Below, piece after piece: positions 35,588 through 43,142 of a DNA stretch of 64,000 nt (its first letter is position 1; every line of letters starts with the position of its first letter). Origin of the DNA: VGTK01 sp046327915 (GTDB lineage Bacteria > Desulfobacterota > Binatia > UBA12015). The stretch spans positions 1 through 64,000 of the forward strand of contig JAXLXO010000033.1 in the NCBI GenBank assembly GCA_046327915.1. The letters run 5' to 3'. The notes beneath the pieces are model-generated. The model saw nothing but the letters and a program-made list of their open reading frames with translations. It was not told the DNA's origin and made no database searches. The translations under genes and the position numbers were made by a program.

Positions 35588-36157
35588 ATGGTACTCCCCG
35601 CCACCCAGCTCCGCGTGGGCATGGTCATCATGTACAACAACGAGCTCTACCGCGTGACCAACGTGGTGCACATCACGCCGGGCAACTGGCGCGGCATGGT
35701 GCAGACCAAGCTGCGCAGCATCCGCACGGGGAACTCGACCGAGAACCGCTTCCGCTCGGAAGACAAGGTCGACCGCATCACGCTCGAGCAGCACGAGATG
35801 GAGTACCTCTACTCCGACGGCGAGCAGTTCCACTTCATGAACACCGAGACCTACGAGCAGATCGGGCTCTCGGCGGAAGACCTCGGCGACGCGGCGAACT
35901 ACCTGCTGCCGAACGTCAAGATCATGGTCGAGTTCTTCGAGACCACGCCGCTCGGCGTGGCGCTGCCGAAGACGCTCGACCTGAAGGTCACCGAGACGGC
36001 GCCCGGCCTCAAGTCCGCGACCGTGACCAACGCGCTCAAGCCCGCCACGACCGAGACCGGGCTCGTCGTGCCGGTGCCGAACTTCATCGACGTCGGCGAC
36101 GTGATCCGCGTCGACACCGAGACCGGCGCGTACGTGTCGCGCGCCAAGGGCGACTGA
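35588..36157 (+). CDS. efp: Elongation factor P with Asn tip residue
   Basis: 189 residues with the three beta-barrel domains of EF-P, which rescues ribosomes stalled on polyproline. The domain I loop reads TPGNWRGMVQTKLR: the residue corresponding to E. coli Lys34 is Asn33, so neither lysyl-, hydroxylysyl- (EpmA/EpmC) nor arginine-rhamnosyl (EarP) modification can occur at that site. The remaining domains are regular (TENRFRSEDKVDRI; LEYLYSDGEQFHFMN). Length is typical. GGAGG precedes the ATG. Confidence 0.92.
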   Translation: MVLPATQLRVGMVIMYNNELYRVTNVVHITPGNWRGMVQTKLRSIRTGNSTENRFRSEDKVDRITLEQHEMEYLYSDGEQFHFMNTETYEQIGLSAEDLGDAANYLLPNVKIMVEFFETTPLGVALPKTLDLKVTETAPGLKSATVTNALKPATTETGLVVPVPNFIDVGDVIRVDTETGAYVSRAKGD

Positions 36158-36169
36158 CCGAAGGCGGCG

Positions 36170-36190
36170 AAGGGGCGCTCAGCGCCCCTT
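36170..36190. terminator. 10-bp-arm inverted repeat, candidate terminator
   Basis: AAGGGGCGCT (36170-36179), a single C, then AGCGCCCCTT (36181-36190) lies between the convergent efp and enoyl-CoA hydratase genes and includes the hydratase stop. No T-run follows. Confidence 0.45.
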
Positions 36191-36961
36191 CCACTGCGGC
36201 TTGCGCTTCTCGGCGAACGCGCGCGGTCCTTCGAGCGCGTCCTCGGAGCGCAGCAGCTCCGTGATCGCGGGGTAGTTGCCGATCGCGATCGCGTCCTCGA
36301 GCGGACGGTCGAGGCCGTTCAGCGCTGCCTGCTTGGTCGCGCGCACGCTGAGCGGCGAGCACGCCGCGATGCGATCGGCCCAGCTCGCGGCCACCTCGAG
36401 CAGCTCGCCGCGCGGCGCGACCTCGTTGACGAGCCCGAGCTCGAGCGCGCGCTGCGCGGTGATCGGCTCGCCGGTCAGCATCATGCCCATCGCTACCTTG
36501 AGCGGGATCTGACGCGGCAGCCGCTGCGCGCCGCCCGCGGCGGCCACGAGCCCCACCTTCGGCTCCGGCAGGCCGAACTGCGCGTGCTCGGCCGCGACCA
36601 CGACGTCGCAGGCGAGCACGACCTCGAAGCCGCCACCGAGCGCGAGGCCGTTCACGGCCGCGATCACCGGCTTCACGAGGTCGAAGCGCGTCGCGAGCCC
36701 GGCGAAGCCGCCCTTCGGCATCGGCGGCATGCGGTTCTGGTTCTGGGCCGTCCACTTGAGGTCGTTGCCGGCGCAGAACGCGCGCTCGCCGGCTCCGGTC
36801 AGCACGGCGACCCAGAGGTCCGGATCCGCCGCGAACTCGTCCCAGATCGCGTCGAGGCGGTCGTGACACGGCGGGTGGAGCGCGTTCATCACCTCGGGGC
36901 GGTTCAGCGTCACCCACGCGACGTGGTCGCGCTTCTCGAACCGGACGAAGTCGTCACTCAT
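36179..36961 (-). CDS. Enoyl-CoA hydratase (canonical)
   Basis: 260 residues, crotonase fold, with both hydratase glutamates: GGGFEVVLACD (Glu144 position) and FGLPEPKVGL (Glu164 position). Oxyanion residues are in GERAFCAGNDL and VNGLALGGGF. It would hydrate trans-2-enoyl-CoA in fatty or branched acid oxidation. GAGGGCGACGAG precedes the ATG. It is divergent from an epoxide-hydrolase-like gene and is the only crotonase of the three here with intact catalytic residues. Confidence 0.9.
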   Translation of the reverse strand: MSDDFVRFEKRDHVAWVTLNRPEVMNALHPPCHDRLDAIWDEFAADPDLWVAVLTGAGERAFCAGNDLKWTAQNQNRMPPMPKGGFAGLATRFDLVKPVIAAVNGLALGGGFEVVLACDVVVAAEHAQFGLPEPKVGLVAAAGGAQRLPRQIPLKVAMGMMLTGEPITAQRALELGLVNEVAPRGELLEVAASWADRIAACSPLSVRATKQAALNGLDRPLEDAIAIGNYPAITELLRSEDALEGPRAFAEKRKPQWKGR

Positions 36962-37030
36962 CTCGTCGCCCTCCACTCTGCCGGTGCGCAGCGTTGCGTG
37001 GCCGGAATGCGGCGCATACGACCATCGGCG

Positions 37031-37960
37031 ATGAACGAGATCAACGTCGCGACGGAAGCCGGCAGTCCATCTTCGCCACGGCCGCTCGAAGTCGAACGTC
37101 GCCGCATCGACTGCGGAGAGGTGACGCTCGACTGCGCGCTCGCCGGGGACCCGGCGCGTCCGCTGGTCGTCCTGCTGCACGGCTTCCCGGAGTCCTGGTA
37201 CTCGTGGCGCCATCAGATCCCGGTGCTCGCCGAGCACTACCGCGTCGCGGTGCCGAGCCTGCGCGGCTACGGCAACAGCGACCGTCCGAAGGACGTCAAG
37301 TCGTACGAGATTCCGCATCTCACCGGCGACGTGCGCGGTCTCGTACGCGCGCTCGGCTACGAGGACGCGGCGATCGTCGGACACGACTGGGGCGGCGGCA
37401 TCAGCTGGGCGTTCGCGATCGACCATCCCGACGTCTGCCGCAAGCTCGCCGTGTGCAACTGCCCGCACCCGGCCATCTTCGCGAAGAGCGTGTTCGCCAA
37501 TCCGCGACAGCTGCTGCGCAGCTGGTACATGTTCTTCTTCCAGATCCCGCGCCTGCCCGAGTGGGTATTGACGCGGAACAACATGGCGGCGCTCGAGCGC
37601 GGCTTCCGCGACATGGTCGTGCGCAAGGATCGCGAGGTCTTCACCGACGAGGACCTGCGCGAGATCAAGCGCTCCTTCGAGCCGCCCGGCGCCGCGACCG
37701 CGGCCGTCAACTACTACCGCGCGCAGTTCCGCAACCGCTCGGCGCTCACACGCTACTCGCTCGAGACGCGCATCAAGTGTCCGACGCTGCTCATCTGGGC
37801 GGAGGACGACGTCGCGCTGGGAAAGGAGCTCACCGTCGGCACCGACGCGCTGGTCGACGCGCCCTTCTCGATCCGCTTCATCCCGGACTGCAGCCACTGG
37901 GTGCAGCAGGAGCGGCCCGAGGAAGTGAACGCGGCGCTGCTCGAGTTCCTGCGTTCCTGA
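37031..37960 (+). CDS. Epoxide-hydrolase-like alpha/beta hydrolase
   Basis: 309 residues. HGFPESWYSWRHQI and the nucleophile elbow GHDWGG (Asp nucleophile near residue 116) match the epoxide hydrolase/haloalkane dehalogenase group. The catalytic His is in DCSHWVQQERPEEV, a motif with Trp-Val-Gln-Gln typical of epoxide hydrolases. It probably opens epoxides to diols, though the substrate is unknown. It is divergent from the enoyl-CoA hydratase, with 69 bases between. Confidence 0.85.
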   Translation: MNEINVATEAGSPSSPRPLEVERRRIDCGEVTLDCALAGDPARPLVVLLHGFPESWYSWRHQIPVLAEHYRVAVPSLRGYGNSDRPKDVKSYEIPHLTGDVRGLVRALGYEDAAIVGHDWGGGISWAFAIDHPDVCRKLAVCNCPHPAIFAKSVFANPRQLLRSWYMFFFQIPRLPEWVLTRNNMAALERGFRDMVVRKDREVFTDEDLREIKRSFEPPGAATAAVNYYRAQFRNRSALTRYSLETRIKCPTLLIWAEDDVALGKELTVGTDALVDAPFSIRFIPDCSHWVQQERPEEVNAALLEFLRS

Positions 37961-37969
37961 GCGGCGCGG

Positions 37970-38164
37970 CTAGAAGGGCCGGCCGACGCGAACGTTCTCC
38001 GCGTCGACCGGCTCGGTGGGCTGGCGGCCGAACGGCAGGAAGCCGAATTCCGCGCCGCGCCTCAGCTCCTCGTCGCGATCGAACGAGCGCGGCTGGATGC
38101 GGCTGCCCAGGCGGATGAGCCCGACCGCGAAGGCGACCAGGCCGGCGACGACGAGCGGGCCCAT
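37970..38164 (-). CDS. Small one-helix membrane protein
   Basis: 64 residues: an N-terminal transmembrane segment (GPLVVAGLVAFAVGLIRLG) followed by a charged, Arg-rich C-terminal half ending VRVGRPF. No family recognised. It runs convergent to the epoxide hydrolase gene 9 bases away. The Shine-Dalgarno is weak. Confidence 0.5.
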   Translation of the reverse strand: MGPLVVAGLVAFAVGLIRLGSRIQPRSFDRDEELRRGAEFGFLPFGRQPTEPVDAENVRVGRPF

Positions 38165-38225
38165 GTCCGCGCTGTATCGATGGCCCACCCGCGAGGTCAA
38201 GTTCGCGATTCCGCGGCGGAGAATC

Positions 38226-38254
38226 TGGACAGGATTCGGCGATGGGCGTAGCAT
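38226..38254 (+). promoter_or_regulatory. Sigma-70-type promoter of the structured RNA
   Basis: TGGACA (38226-38231, 5 of 6 match to TTGACA) and TAGCAT (38249-38254, 4 of 6 match to TATAAT) are separated by exactly 17 bases. Transcription would start near 38261, just upstream of the first hairpin. Confidence 0.6.
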
Positions 38255-38434
38255 CTGCCCACGGCTCAGACGGTGAACAGCGTCTGTGGAGTTGCCCGCT
38301 CAGGGTAGTCCTGTCCGGGTGACGAGCCGTGTCGCGGAGGGGCAGTCTGGCGGTCCCGAACCGACAGCGGGTCTGGAGCCCGCACTTAGCCGCGTCCGGG
38401 AGAAATCGGACCCGGAGCCGGCCGCGCCGGGAAA

Positions 38435-38447
38435 GGAGGTGATCCAG
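38435..38447 (+). promoter_or_regulatory. Maximal Shine-Dalgarno site complementary to 16S 3' end
   Basis: GGAGGTGATCCAG, preceded by AAA at 38432-38434, matches the full complement of the common 16S rRNA 3' end (UGGAUCACCUCCUUU) and extends into the helix 45 strand; with G-U pairs the match runs 38432-38452. The AGGAGG core can instead pair with CCTCCT at 38490-38495. Confidence 0.6.
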
Positions 38448-38449
38448 TC

Positions 38450-38497
38450 GTGATTGCAAGTTGTACGCAGGTGGACTGTGAGGTGGTGGCCTCCTAG
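38450..38497 (+). CDS. 15-codon mini-ORF inside the structured RNA
   Basis: GTG at 38450 starts a 15-residue frame, VIASCTQVDCEVVAS, ending TAG at 38495-38497. The Shine-Dalgarno GGAGG (38435-38439) is 10 bases upstream, a spacing that works for the long SD form. Two Cys codons and a Val-rich C-terminus are notable. The CCTCCT that would mask the Shine-Dalgarno site overlaps its stop, so a ribosome finishing the frame would keep the site open. Confidence 0.35.
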   Translation: MIASCTQVDCEVVAS

Positions 38498-38551
38498 GCC
38501 CGGCTACGTTGAATACACGTGGTCGTCTGGGGGCATTCCAGACACCACCGA

Positions 38552-38625
38552 CCCCGGGGACCCTCGCTACACCGCGAGGCCGAGCGCATCTCAGGATTGC
38601 TCGGAAGGCTCCCCGGGGTTTTTTT
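38552..38625 (+). terminator. Three-way-junction rho-independent terminator
   Basis: CCCCGGGGA (38552-38560) pairs with TCCCCGGGG (38610-38618), enclosing two perfect hairpins CCTCGC/GCGAGG (38562-38579) and CCGAGC/GCTCGG (38580-38604). Seven T residues follow at 38619-38625. The two inner hairpins and the closing stem would stack into a compact junction. Confidence 0.75.
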
Positions 38626-38649
38626 CGCCCGGAGTGCGGAGGCGGCGGC

Positions 38650-39288
38650 TCAGCCGTCGAGCATCGCGTCGAGGTCGGGACGCATGTTGAGGAACTTCAC
38701 CTCGGCCCACTCGCCGGTGAGCTCGATCGCCGAGAGTCCCCCGTTGTCGAGGCGCACTCGGCGCAGCTCCGCGACGTCCATGCGAAGGCAGCCGCACAGG
38801 ACGAGCCGCAGCGGGTCACCGTGCGACACCACGATCGCCGGACGCCCGGCCGCTGCCTCGACCACGCGCGCCATCGCCGCGAACACGCGCTGCTGCACGT
38901 CGAGCAGGCTCTCGCCGCCGCCGGGAGCCGGCGTTGCGATCGGCTCCTTCCAGTAGGCGTGGAACTCGGGCTCGTGCACCAGCTCGCGAAACGTCCGGCC
39001 TTCCCAGGCGCCGTAGTGGACCTCGGTGAGGCCCTCGTCGTCGAGCACCGGCACGCCACCGAGCCGATCCGCGATCAGTTCCGCGGTCGAGCGAGCACGC
39101 GGCAGCGGGCTCGTGAAGATCTTCTCGACGCCGAGCGGCACGAGGTGCGGCGCCAGCGCGAGAAGCTGCGCCCGGCCCCGCTCGCTGAGCGGAACCGGGC
39201 GCCGTCCCATGATGCGGCGCTCGCGATTCCAGTCGGTCTCGCCGTGCCGCAGGAGGAAGATCCGCCCCCTGCCGGGGAACGGCTGCAT
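38650..39288 (-). CDS. Histidine phosphatase family protein
   Basis: 212 residues of the phosphoglycerate mutase/histidine phosphatase fold. The catalytic His is in LRHGETDWN near residue 14, followed by LSERGRAQ and TSPLPRARSTAE; the second His is in VVSHGDPLRLV. Likely an alpha-ribazole phosphatase, GpmB or broad phosphatase; no cobalamin genes are near. It ends 1 base before the downstream... in coordinate order it begins 2 bases from the MoeB stop, so the two are probably one operon with MoeB first. Confidence 0.85.
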   Translation of the reverse strand: MQPFPGRGRIFLLRHGETDWNRERRIMGRRPVPLSERGRAQLLALAPHLVPLGVEKIFTSPLPRARSTAELIADRLGGVPVLDDEGLTEVHYGAWEGRTFRELVHEPEFHAYWKEPIATPAPGGGESLLDVQQRVFAAMARVVEAAAGRPAIVVSHGDPLRLVLCGCLRMDVAELRRVRLDNGGLSAIELTGEWAEVKFLNMRPDLDAMLDG

Positions 39289-39289
39289 C

Positions 39290-40483
39290 TCAGGCCGACG
39301 CGGCCTGGTCGTGGCCGCCGCGCAGCCCGCAGAACTCCTCGTAGTCGATCAGCTCGGTGACCGTCGGGCGCTCGCCGCAGACCGGGCACTCGGGATCGCG
39401 CCGCAGCTTGAGCTGCTTGATCTCCATCGCGAGCGTGTCGAAGTGCAGCAGGCGTCCGACCAGCGGATTGCCGGTGCCGAGCACCAGCTTGACGGTCTCG
39501 ACGGCCTGCACGCACCCCACGAGACCGGGCAGCACGCCGAGGACGCCCGCCTCCGCGCACGACGGAGCCGCACCCGGAGGCGGCGGCTCGGGGAAAAGGC
39601 AGCGGTAGCAGGGTCCCTTGCCCGGGTGGAACACGGTCGCCTGCCCCTCGAACTGGAAGATGCTGCCGTGCACGTTGGGCTTGTTCGCGAACACGCAGGC
39701 GTCGTTGACGAGGTAGCGCGTCGGGAAGTTGTCGCAGCCGTCGACGATGATGTCGTAGTCGGCGATGAGCCGCATGATGTTCTCGGAGTTCACGCGCTCG
39801 CGGTAGCCGATCACGTTCACGTCCGGATTGAGGCCCTGCAGCGTGAGCTTCGCCGACTCGACCTTCGGCATGCCGACGCGCTCCTCGTTGTGCAGGATCT
39901 GGCGCTGCAGATTCGAGCGGTCCACGACGTCGTCGTCGACGATGCCGATCGTGCCGATGCCGGCCGCCGCGAGGTAGTACGCGGTCGGCGAGCCGAGCCC
40001 GCCGGCGCCGATCAGCAGGACCTTCGCGTCGAGCAGCTTCGCCTGGCCGGTCTCACCGACCTCGGGCAGGAGGAAGTGCCGGCTGTAGCGCTGCAGCTGG
40101 TCGGCCGAGAACTGGCGGTCGGCCTTCCACGCGTTGCCCGCGCCCTTCCATGCGCCGAACCCGCCGGTCATCGACACGACGTTCGTGTAGCCCATGTCCT
40201 TCAGGATCTTGCCGGCGATCAGCGAGCGCGTGCCGCCCTGGCAGTAGACGATCATCTCGGCGTCGCGATCGGGGACCTTCTCCTCGATCTGCATCTCGAG
40301 GAAGCCGCGCGGTACCGAGACCGAGCCCGCGAGGTGGCCCTCCCGGTACTCCTCCTTCTCGCGCACGTCGATCAGGTGGACCTGCTTGCCGTTGCCCGCG
40401 AGCCGCTGCTTGACCTGGTCGACGGTGACCTCGGGCACGACCTTGCGCGCGTCGCTCATGATGTCCTTGAAGGTTCGTTGCAT
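39290..40483 (-). CDS. moeB: MoeB/ThiF-type adenylyltransferase with N-terminal rhodanese domain
   Basis: 397 residues. An N-terminal rhodanese domain (1-115) has active-site Cys81 in CQGGTRS. The E1-like domain follows with GAGGLGSP (159-166), DDDVVDRSNLQRQ, CDNFPTRYLVND and two CxxC zinc pairs (CYRC, CPVC). It would adenylylate the C-terminus of MoaD or ThiS and load it with sulfur from the rhodanese Cys. Most fusions of this kind place the rhodanese at the C-terminus, so the domain order here is reversed. GGAGG lies 5 bases before the ATG. Confidence 0.9.
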   Translation of the reverse strand: MQRTFKDIMSDARKVVPEVTVDQVKQRLAGNGKQVHLIDVREKEEYREGHLAGSVSVPRGFLEMQIEEKVPDRDAEMIVYCQGGTRSLIAGKILKDMGYTNVVSMTGGFGAWKGAGNAWKADRQFSADQLQRYSRHFLLPEVGETGQAKLLDAKVLLIGAGGLGSPTAYYLAAAGIGTIGIVDDDVVDRSNLQRQILHNEERVGMPKVESAKLTLQGLNPDVNVIGYRERVNSENIMRLIADYDIIVDGCDNFPTRYLVNDACVFANKPNVHGSIFQFEGQATVFHPGKGPCYRCLFPEPPPPGAAPSCAEAGVLGVLPGLVGCVQAVETVKLVLGTGNPLVGRLLHFDTLAMEIKQLKLRRDPECPVCGERPTVTELIDYEEFCGLRGGHDQAASA

Positions 40484-40600
40484 GCTTTCCTCCGCCGGTC
40501 CTTCGTAGCAGACCGCGCAAGTCCAAGTAGGGGCGAATCGTGACAGGCCCCTCGCTCCGCGCACGTCGGAGCACGGCACGTGCCGCGCCCGGAGCGTCGG

Positions 40601-40822
40601 CTATGGCGCCCCGCCCTCTCCGTCGCCCTCGTCTGGCCGCGCCGCCCGGGCATGGACGACGGCGATGCAGGCCGCGAACAGCTGCAGGACCAGCGTCAGG
40701 GCGCCCCAGTTCAGCACCAGCGACACCGGGCTCTGGCCGCGCCCCACCCAGACGCCGGTCACGGCGGTCACGCAGCCGGAGAGGAACGCGAGCACGACGA
40801 TCAGGGCGGTGACGGTGGGCAT
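40601..40822 (-). CDS. Small two-helix membrane protein
   Basis: 73 residues: two hydrophobic helices (about 4-24 and 35-55) and an acidic tail rich in Asp, Glu and Gly. No family recognised. It sits 14 bases downstream of the LON-domain gene and could be co-transcribed. Confidence 0.55.
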   Translation of the reverse strand: MPTVTALIVVLAFLSGCVTAVTGVWVGRGQSPVSLVLNWGALTLVLQLFAACIAVVHARAARPDEGDGEGGAP

Positions 40823-40836
40823 GGCCGGCCTCCGGA

Positions 40837-41496
40837 TCAGTGCCGCGGCTCGTCTTCGCCCGCCGACGACGCGAAGGACGCGCTCCCCGCCAGGCGGAAC
40901 TCGAGGACCTCGAGCAGGCGCTCCGCGCGCGTCCGGGCGTCGTCGCACTCCAGCAGCGCGAGCTTCTCGATCGCCGCCAGATCGAGCACCGACGCCAGCG
41001 TGTTCACCAGCAGCCCGGTGCCGCGCGGCAGCTTCTGCCACAGATCCGGCGGAACCTCGCGCTCGCGACGCGACAGCAGGCGCGCGACGCTGCTCTGCAG
41101 GCGCTGGTTCAGGTCGGTGACCTCGAGGGCCGCGGCGTCGTCGTCCTCGGCACGCCACGAGACGCGCGCCCGCCGGTACGCCTTCCCCTCGACCTCGCCG
41201 GTCATGTCGAAGCGCGCGACCCCGCGCAGGACGAGGTTCGAGCGGCCGTCGGGCTGCGGATCGAAGCTCTCGATCCGTCCGACGCATCCCAGCGGAAAGA
41301 CGTCGGGCGCACCGTGATAGTCGCGCCGCCAGTCGCCGCGCAGCAGCACCATTCCGATCAGCCGGTCGCCGGCCATCGCGTCCGCGACCATCTCGCGATA
41401 GCGCGGCTCGAAGATGTGCAGCGGCAGGTCGGTCTGCGGGAAAAGCACGACGTTCGGCAAGGGAAAGATCGGGATCTCAGCGGGCAGCTGCGCCAT
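40837..41496 (-). CDS. LON N-terminal-domain protein
   Basis: 219 residues composed of the N-terminal substrate-binding domain of Lon (PUA-like): IPIFPLPNVVLFPQTDLPLHIFEPRY and GVGRIESFDPQPDGRSNLVLRGVARF-type strands. It has no ATPase or protease part. Such stand-alone LON-domain proteins are common in bacteria; their role, perhaps substrate recognition, is not established. It follows a Fur-family gene by 3 bases. Confidence 0.85.
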   Translation of the reverse strand: MAQLPAEIPIFPLPNVVLFPQTDLPLHIFEPRYREMVADAMAGDRLIGMVLLRGDWRRDYHGAPDVFPLGCVGRIESFDPQPDGRSNLVLRGVARFDMTGEVEGKAYRRARVSWRAEDDDAAALEVTDLNQRLQSSVARLLSRREREVPPDLWQKLPRGTGLLVNTLASVLDLAAIEKLALLECDDARTRAERLLEVLEFRLAGSASFASSAGEDEPRH

Positions 41497-41499
41497 CGT

Positions 41500-41943
41500 T
41501 CATCCTCGTTTCGCGACTGCGGCCGCTTCGCACGAGCGGCAGGTGCCGAGCCAGGTGAGCACGCGTCCGTCGACGCGGTGCCCGCGGACGCGCGATCGCG
41601 TGCGCGATCGTTCCCTTCCGCCGGACGCCGGCTCGACGTCGAGCAGCATGGTGCAGCCGAGACAGAGAAAGTGGTCGTGCGGGTCGAGCCGGGCATCGTA
41701 GCGCGCGCAGCGGTCGTGCACGTGCACGATGCGAACGCGTCCGCCTCCGACGAGCTTGGCCAGGTTCCGGTACACCGTGCCGCGGCTGACCGCGGGCATG
41801 CGCGAGCGGACGGCGCGGAACACCTGCTCCGCGGTCGGATGCGCGTCGCTCGCGCAGAGCACGCGGTAGATCGCGTCGAGCTGCCGCGTGCTGCGCTGGC
41901 GAGCCGACGGCGCGGAGGCGCGTCGCGCCGCGACCGCCGTCAC
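41500..41943 (-). CDS. Fur-family metalloregulator
   Basis: 147 residues. A winged-helix DNA-binding part (HPTAEQVFRAVRSRMPAVSRGTVYRNLAKL) is followed by HDHFLCLGC, giving the HxH and CxxC sensor/structural motif, and a C-terminal CRSC pair. That four-Cys pattern is usual in PerR/Fur proteins. It would repress iron or peroxide-stress genes, plausibly the rubrerythrin and DUF3501 genes just upstream. GTG overlaps the DUF3501 stop (GTGA). Confidence 0.85.
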   Translation of the reverse strand: MTAVAARRASAPSARQRSTRQLDAIYRVLCASDAHPTAEQVFRAVRSRMPAVSRGTVYRNLAKLVGGGRVRIVHVHDRCARYDARLDPHDHFLCLGCTMLLDVEPASGGRERSRTRSRVRGHRVDGRVLTWLGTCRSCEAAAVAKRG

Positions 41944-42521
41944 GCGGCGCTCAGATCGGCGGCGAGGCTCGCGCGCTGCGAGGGCTCGAGCGCGGTGATC
42001 GCGCGGTAGTTCGGATGGTCCACCGCGATCGCGACGGGCGCGTCGCCGCCGACGAACGCGGCGACCGCCGCCGGCGTGAGCCGGAAGCGCACGTACTGCA
42101 CGGCGGAGAGCTTCTCCTCCGTGCTTCGTCCGGGCTCGAACTGGGCGGGAAACGACGCGTCGCCGACGCGCAGCGTGACGTGCTCGTCGATGCCGATCAG
42201 GCGGCGCAGCTCCTCCGCGATGCGCGGCTGATCCGTGATCTCGATCAGCAGCGTCGCCGAGAGCTCGTTCTCGCCCGGCAGAAGCTCGTTGTAGACCTCG
42301 ACCTCCTCGCGCACGCGGTCGAGGTCGGTGATGCGCTCGACGTGGAGCATCTCCTGCGTCTGGAACAGAACCGTGTCGAAATTCTCGAATACCAGCGTGA
42401 CGCGGTCGCCGACGGAGACGCGGCGATCGCGCTTCAACTCGATGATGCGGCGGCGGAACTCGTCGCGCATCTCGCCGTAGCGCTGCGGTCCGGCGATGTC
42501 CTCGAGAGAAACCTTGCGCAT
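41940..42521 (-). CDS. DUF3501 family protein
   Basis: 193 residues, matching DUF3501: KVSLEDIAGPQRYGEMRDEFRRRIIELKRDRR at the N-terminus, then SVGDRVTLVFEN and a conserved EMLHVERITD segment. This family often accompanies rubrerythrins and Fe-S proteins. Function is unknown; a role in iron or peroxide stress is inferred from neighbours. It lies between the rubrerythrin and Fur genes, overlapping Fur by 4 bases. Confidence 0.85.
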   Translation of the reverse strand: MRKVSLEDIAGPQRYGEMRDEFRRRIIELKRDRRVSVGDRVTLVFENFDTVLFQTQEMLHVERITDLDRVREEVEVYNELLPGENELSATLLIEITDQPRIAEELRRLIGIDEHVTLRVGDASFPAQFEPGRSTEEKLSAVQYVRFRLTPAAVAAFVGGDAPVAIAVDHPNYRAITALEPSQRASLAADLSAA

Positions 42522-42581
42522 GTCGACGCCTTCGGGAGACGGGAGCGCGACGGATCTCGCCGCGCTCCCGCGTCGTCGCGA

Positions 42582-43007
42582 TCAGCCCTGCGACAGGCTG
42601 TCGAGGCCCTTCTGGAAACGGCCCGCGTGCGACTTCTCGGCACGCGCGAGCGTCTCGAACCACTCGGCGATCTCGGCAAAGCCTTCCTCGCGCGCGGTCT
42701 TCGCGAAGCCCGGGTACATCTGCGAGTACTCGTAGGTCTCGCCGTCGATCGCAGACTTCAGGTTCTTGTCGGTGTCGCCGATCGGCGCGCCGGTCGCGGG
42801 ATCGCCGACCTCCTTCAGGAAGTCGAGGTGGCCGAAGGCGTGGCCCGTCTCGGCCTCCGACGTGTCGCGGAAGAGACCGCCGATGTCCGGGTAGCCCTCG
42901 ATGTCCGCCCGGCGCGCGAAGTACAGGTAGCGGCGGTTCGCCTGCGACTCGCCTGCGAAAGCGTCCTTCAGGTTCTGATGGGTCTTCGACCCGGCCAGCT
43001 TGCTCAT
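42582..43007 (-). CDS. Rubrerythrin (no rubredoxin domain)
   Basis: 141 residues, a four-helix diiron protein: FAGESQANRRYLYFARRAD (first Glu pair), SEAETGHAFGHL, and ETLARAEKSHAGRF. The C-terminal rubredoxin domain with Cys4 of classical rubrerythrin is absent, so electrons must come from a separate donor. It probably reduces hydrogen peroxide. AGGAGG lies 5 bases before the ATG. In the 135 bases upstream, GTGGCTGCA occurs twice in tandem (43023-43031 and 43033-43041), of unknown meaning. Confidence 0.85.
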   Translation of the reverse strand: MSKLAGSKTHQNLKDAFAGESQANRRYLYFARRADIEGYPDIGGLFRDTSEAETGHAFGHLDFLKEVGDPATGAPIGDTDKNLKSAIDGETYEYSQMYPGFAKTAREEGFAEIAEWFETLARAEKSHAGRFQKGLDSLSQG

Positions 43008-43142
43008 GGCTCCTCCTTCAACGTGGCTGCAGCGTGGCTGCACGGAAGCAAAAACGAGAGAGATTCCTGATAGCGCTCACCTAGCAGCATTCCCTCCTGC
43101 TGCAAGACGAGCGTCGCGACCCGGCGCACCGACGGGCCGCCG

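Larger units (their letters stand above)
38261..38625 (+). ncRNA. Structured RNA of unknown class (about 365 nt)
   Basis: A transcript bounded by the promoter above and a T-run terminator, with no long coding frame. Perfect or near-perfect hairpins follow one another: CAGACG/CGTCTG (38267-38286); TGCCC/GGGCA (38293-38344); CGGT/ACCG (38351-38363); GCGGG/CCCGC (38367-38383); TCCGGG/CCCGGA (38395-38416); a long closing stem CCGGG..AGGAGG with CCTCCT..CCCGG (38427-38503) around a mini-ORF; GTGGT..TCTGG with CCAGA..ACCAC (38519-38548); and the terminal three-way junction. I cannot match it to tmRNA, RNase P RNA, 6S RNA or SRP RNA, whose landmark motifs are absent. It could be a trans-acting RNA, a mini-ORF-controlled leader RNA, or a small-peptide mRNA. 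Confidence 0.65.

Noticed and set aside
38261..38625. Assignment of the structured RNA as tmRNA, RNase P RNA, 6S RNA or SRP RNA
   Set aside because: No CCA end or tag reading frame like tmRNA; no P4 GAGGAAAG or AGAA motifs of RNase P; no long central bubble of 6S; no GGAAGCAG of SRP RNA.
38509..39360. A 283-codon plus-strand frame from the RNA locus into the phosphatase gene
   Set aside because: It crosses the terminator hairpin and is antisense to a histidine phosphatase with intact catalytic motifs.
43020..43142. Tandem GTGGCTGCA repeats as an operator upstream of rubrerythrin
   Set aside because: Only two copies are present and they overlap a likely leader region; too little evidence to call a site.
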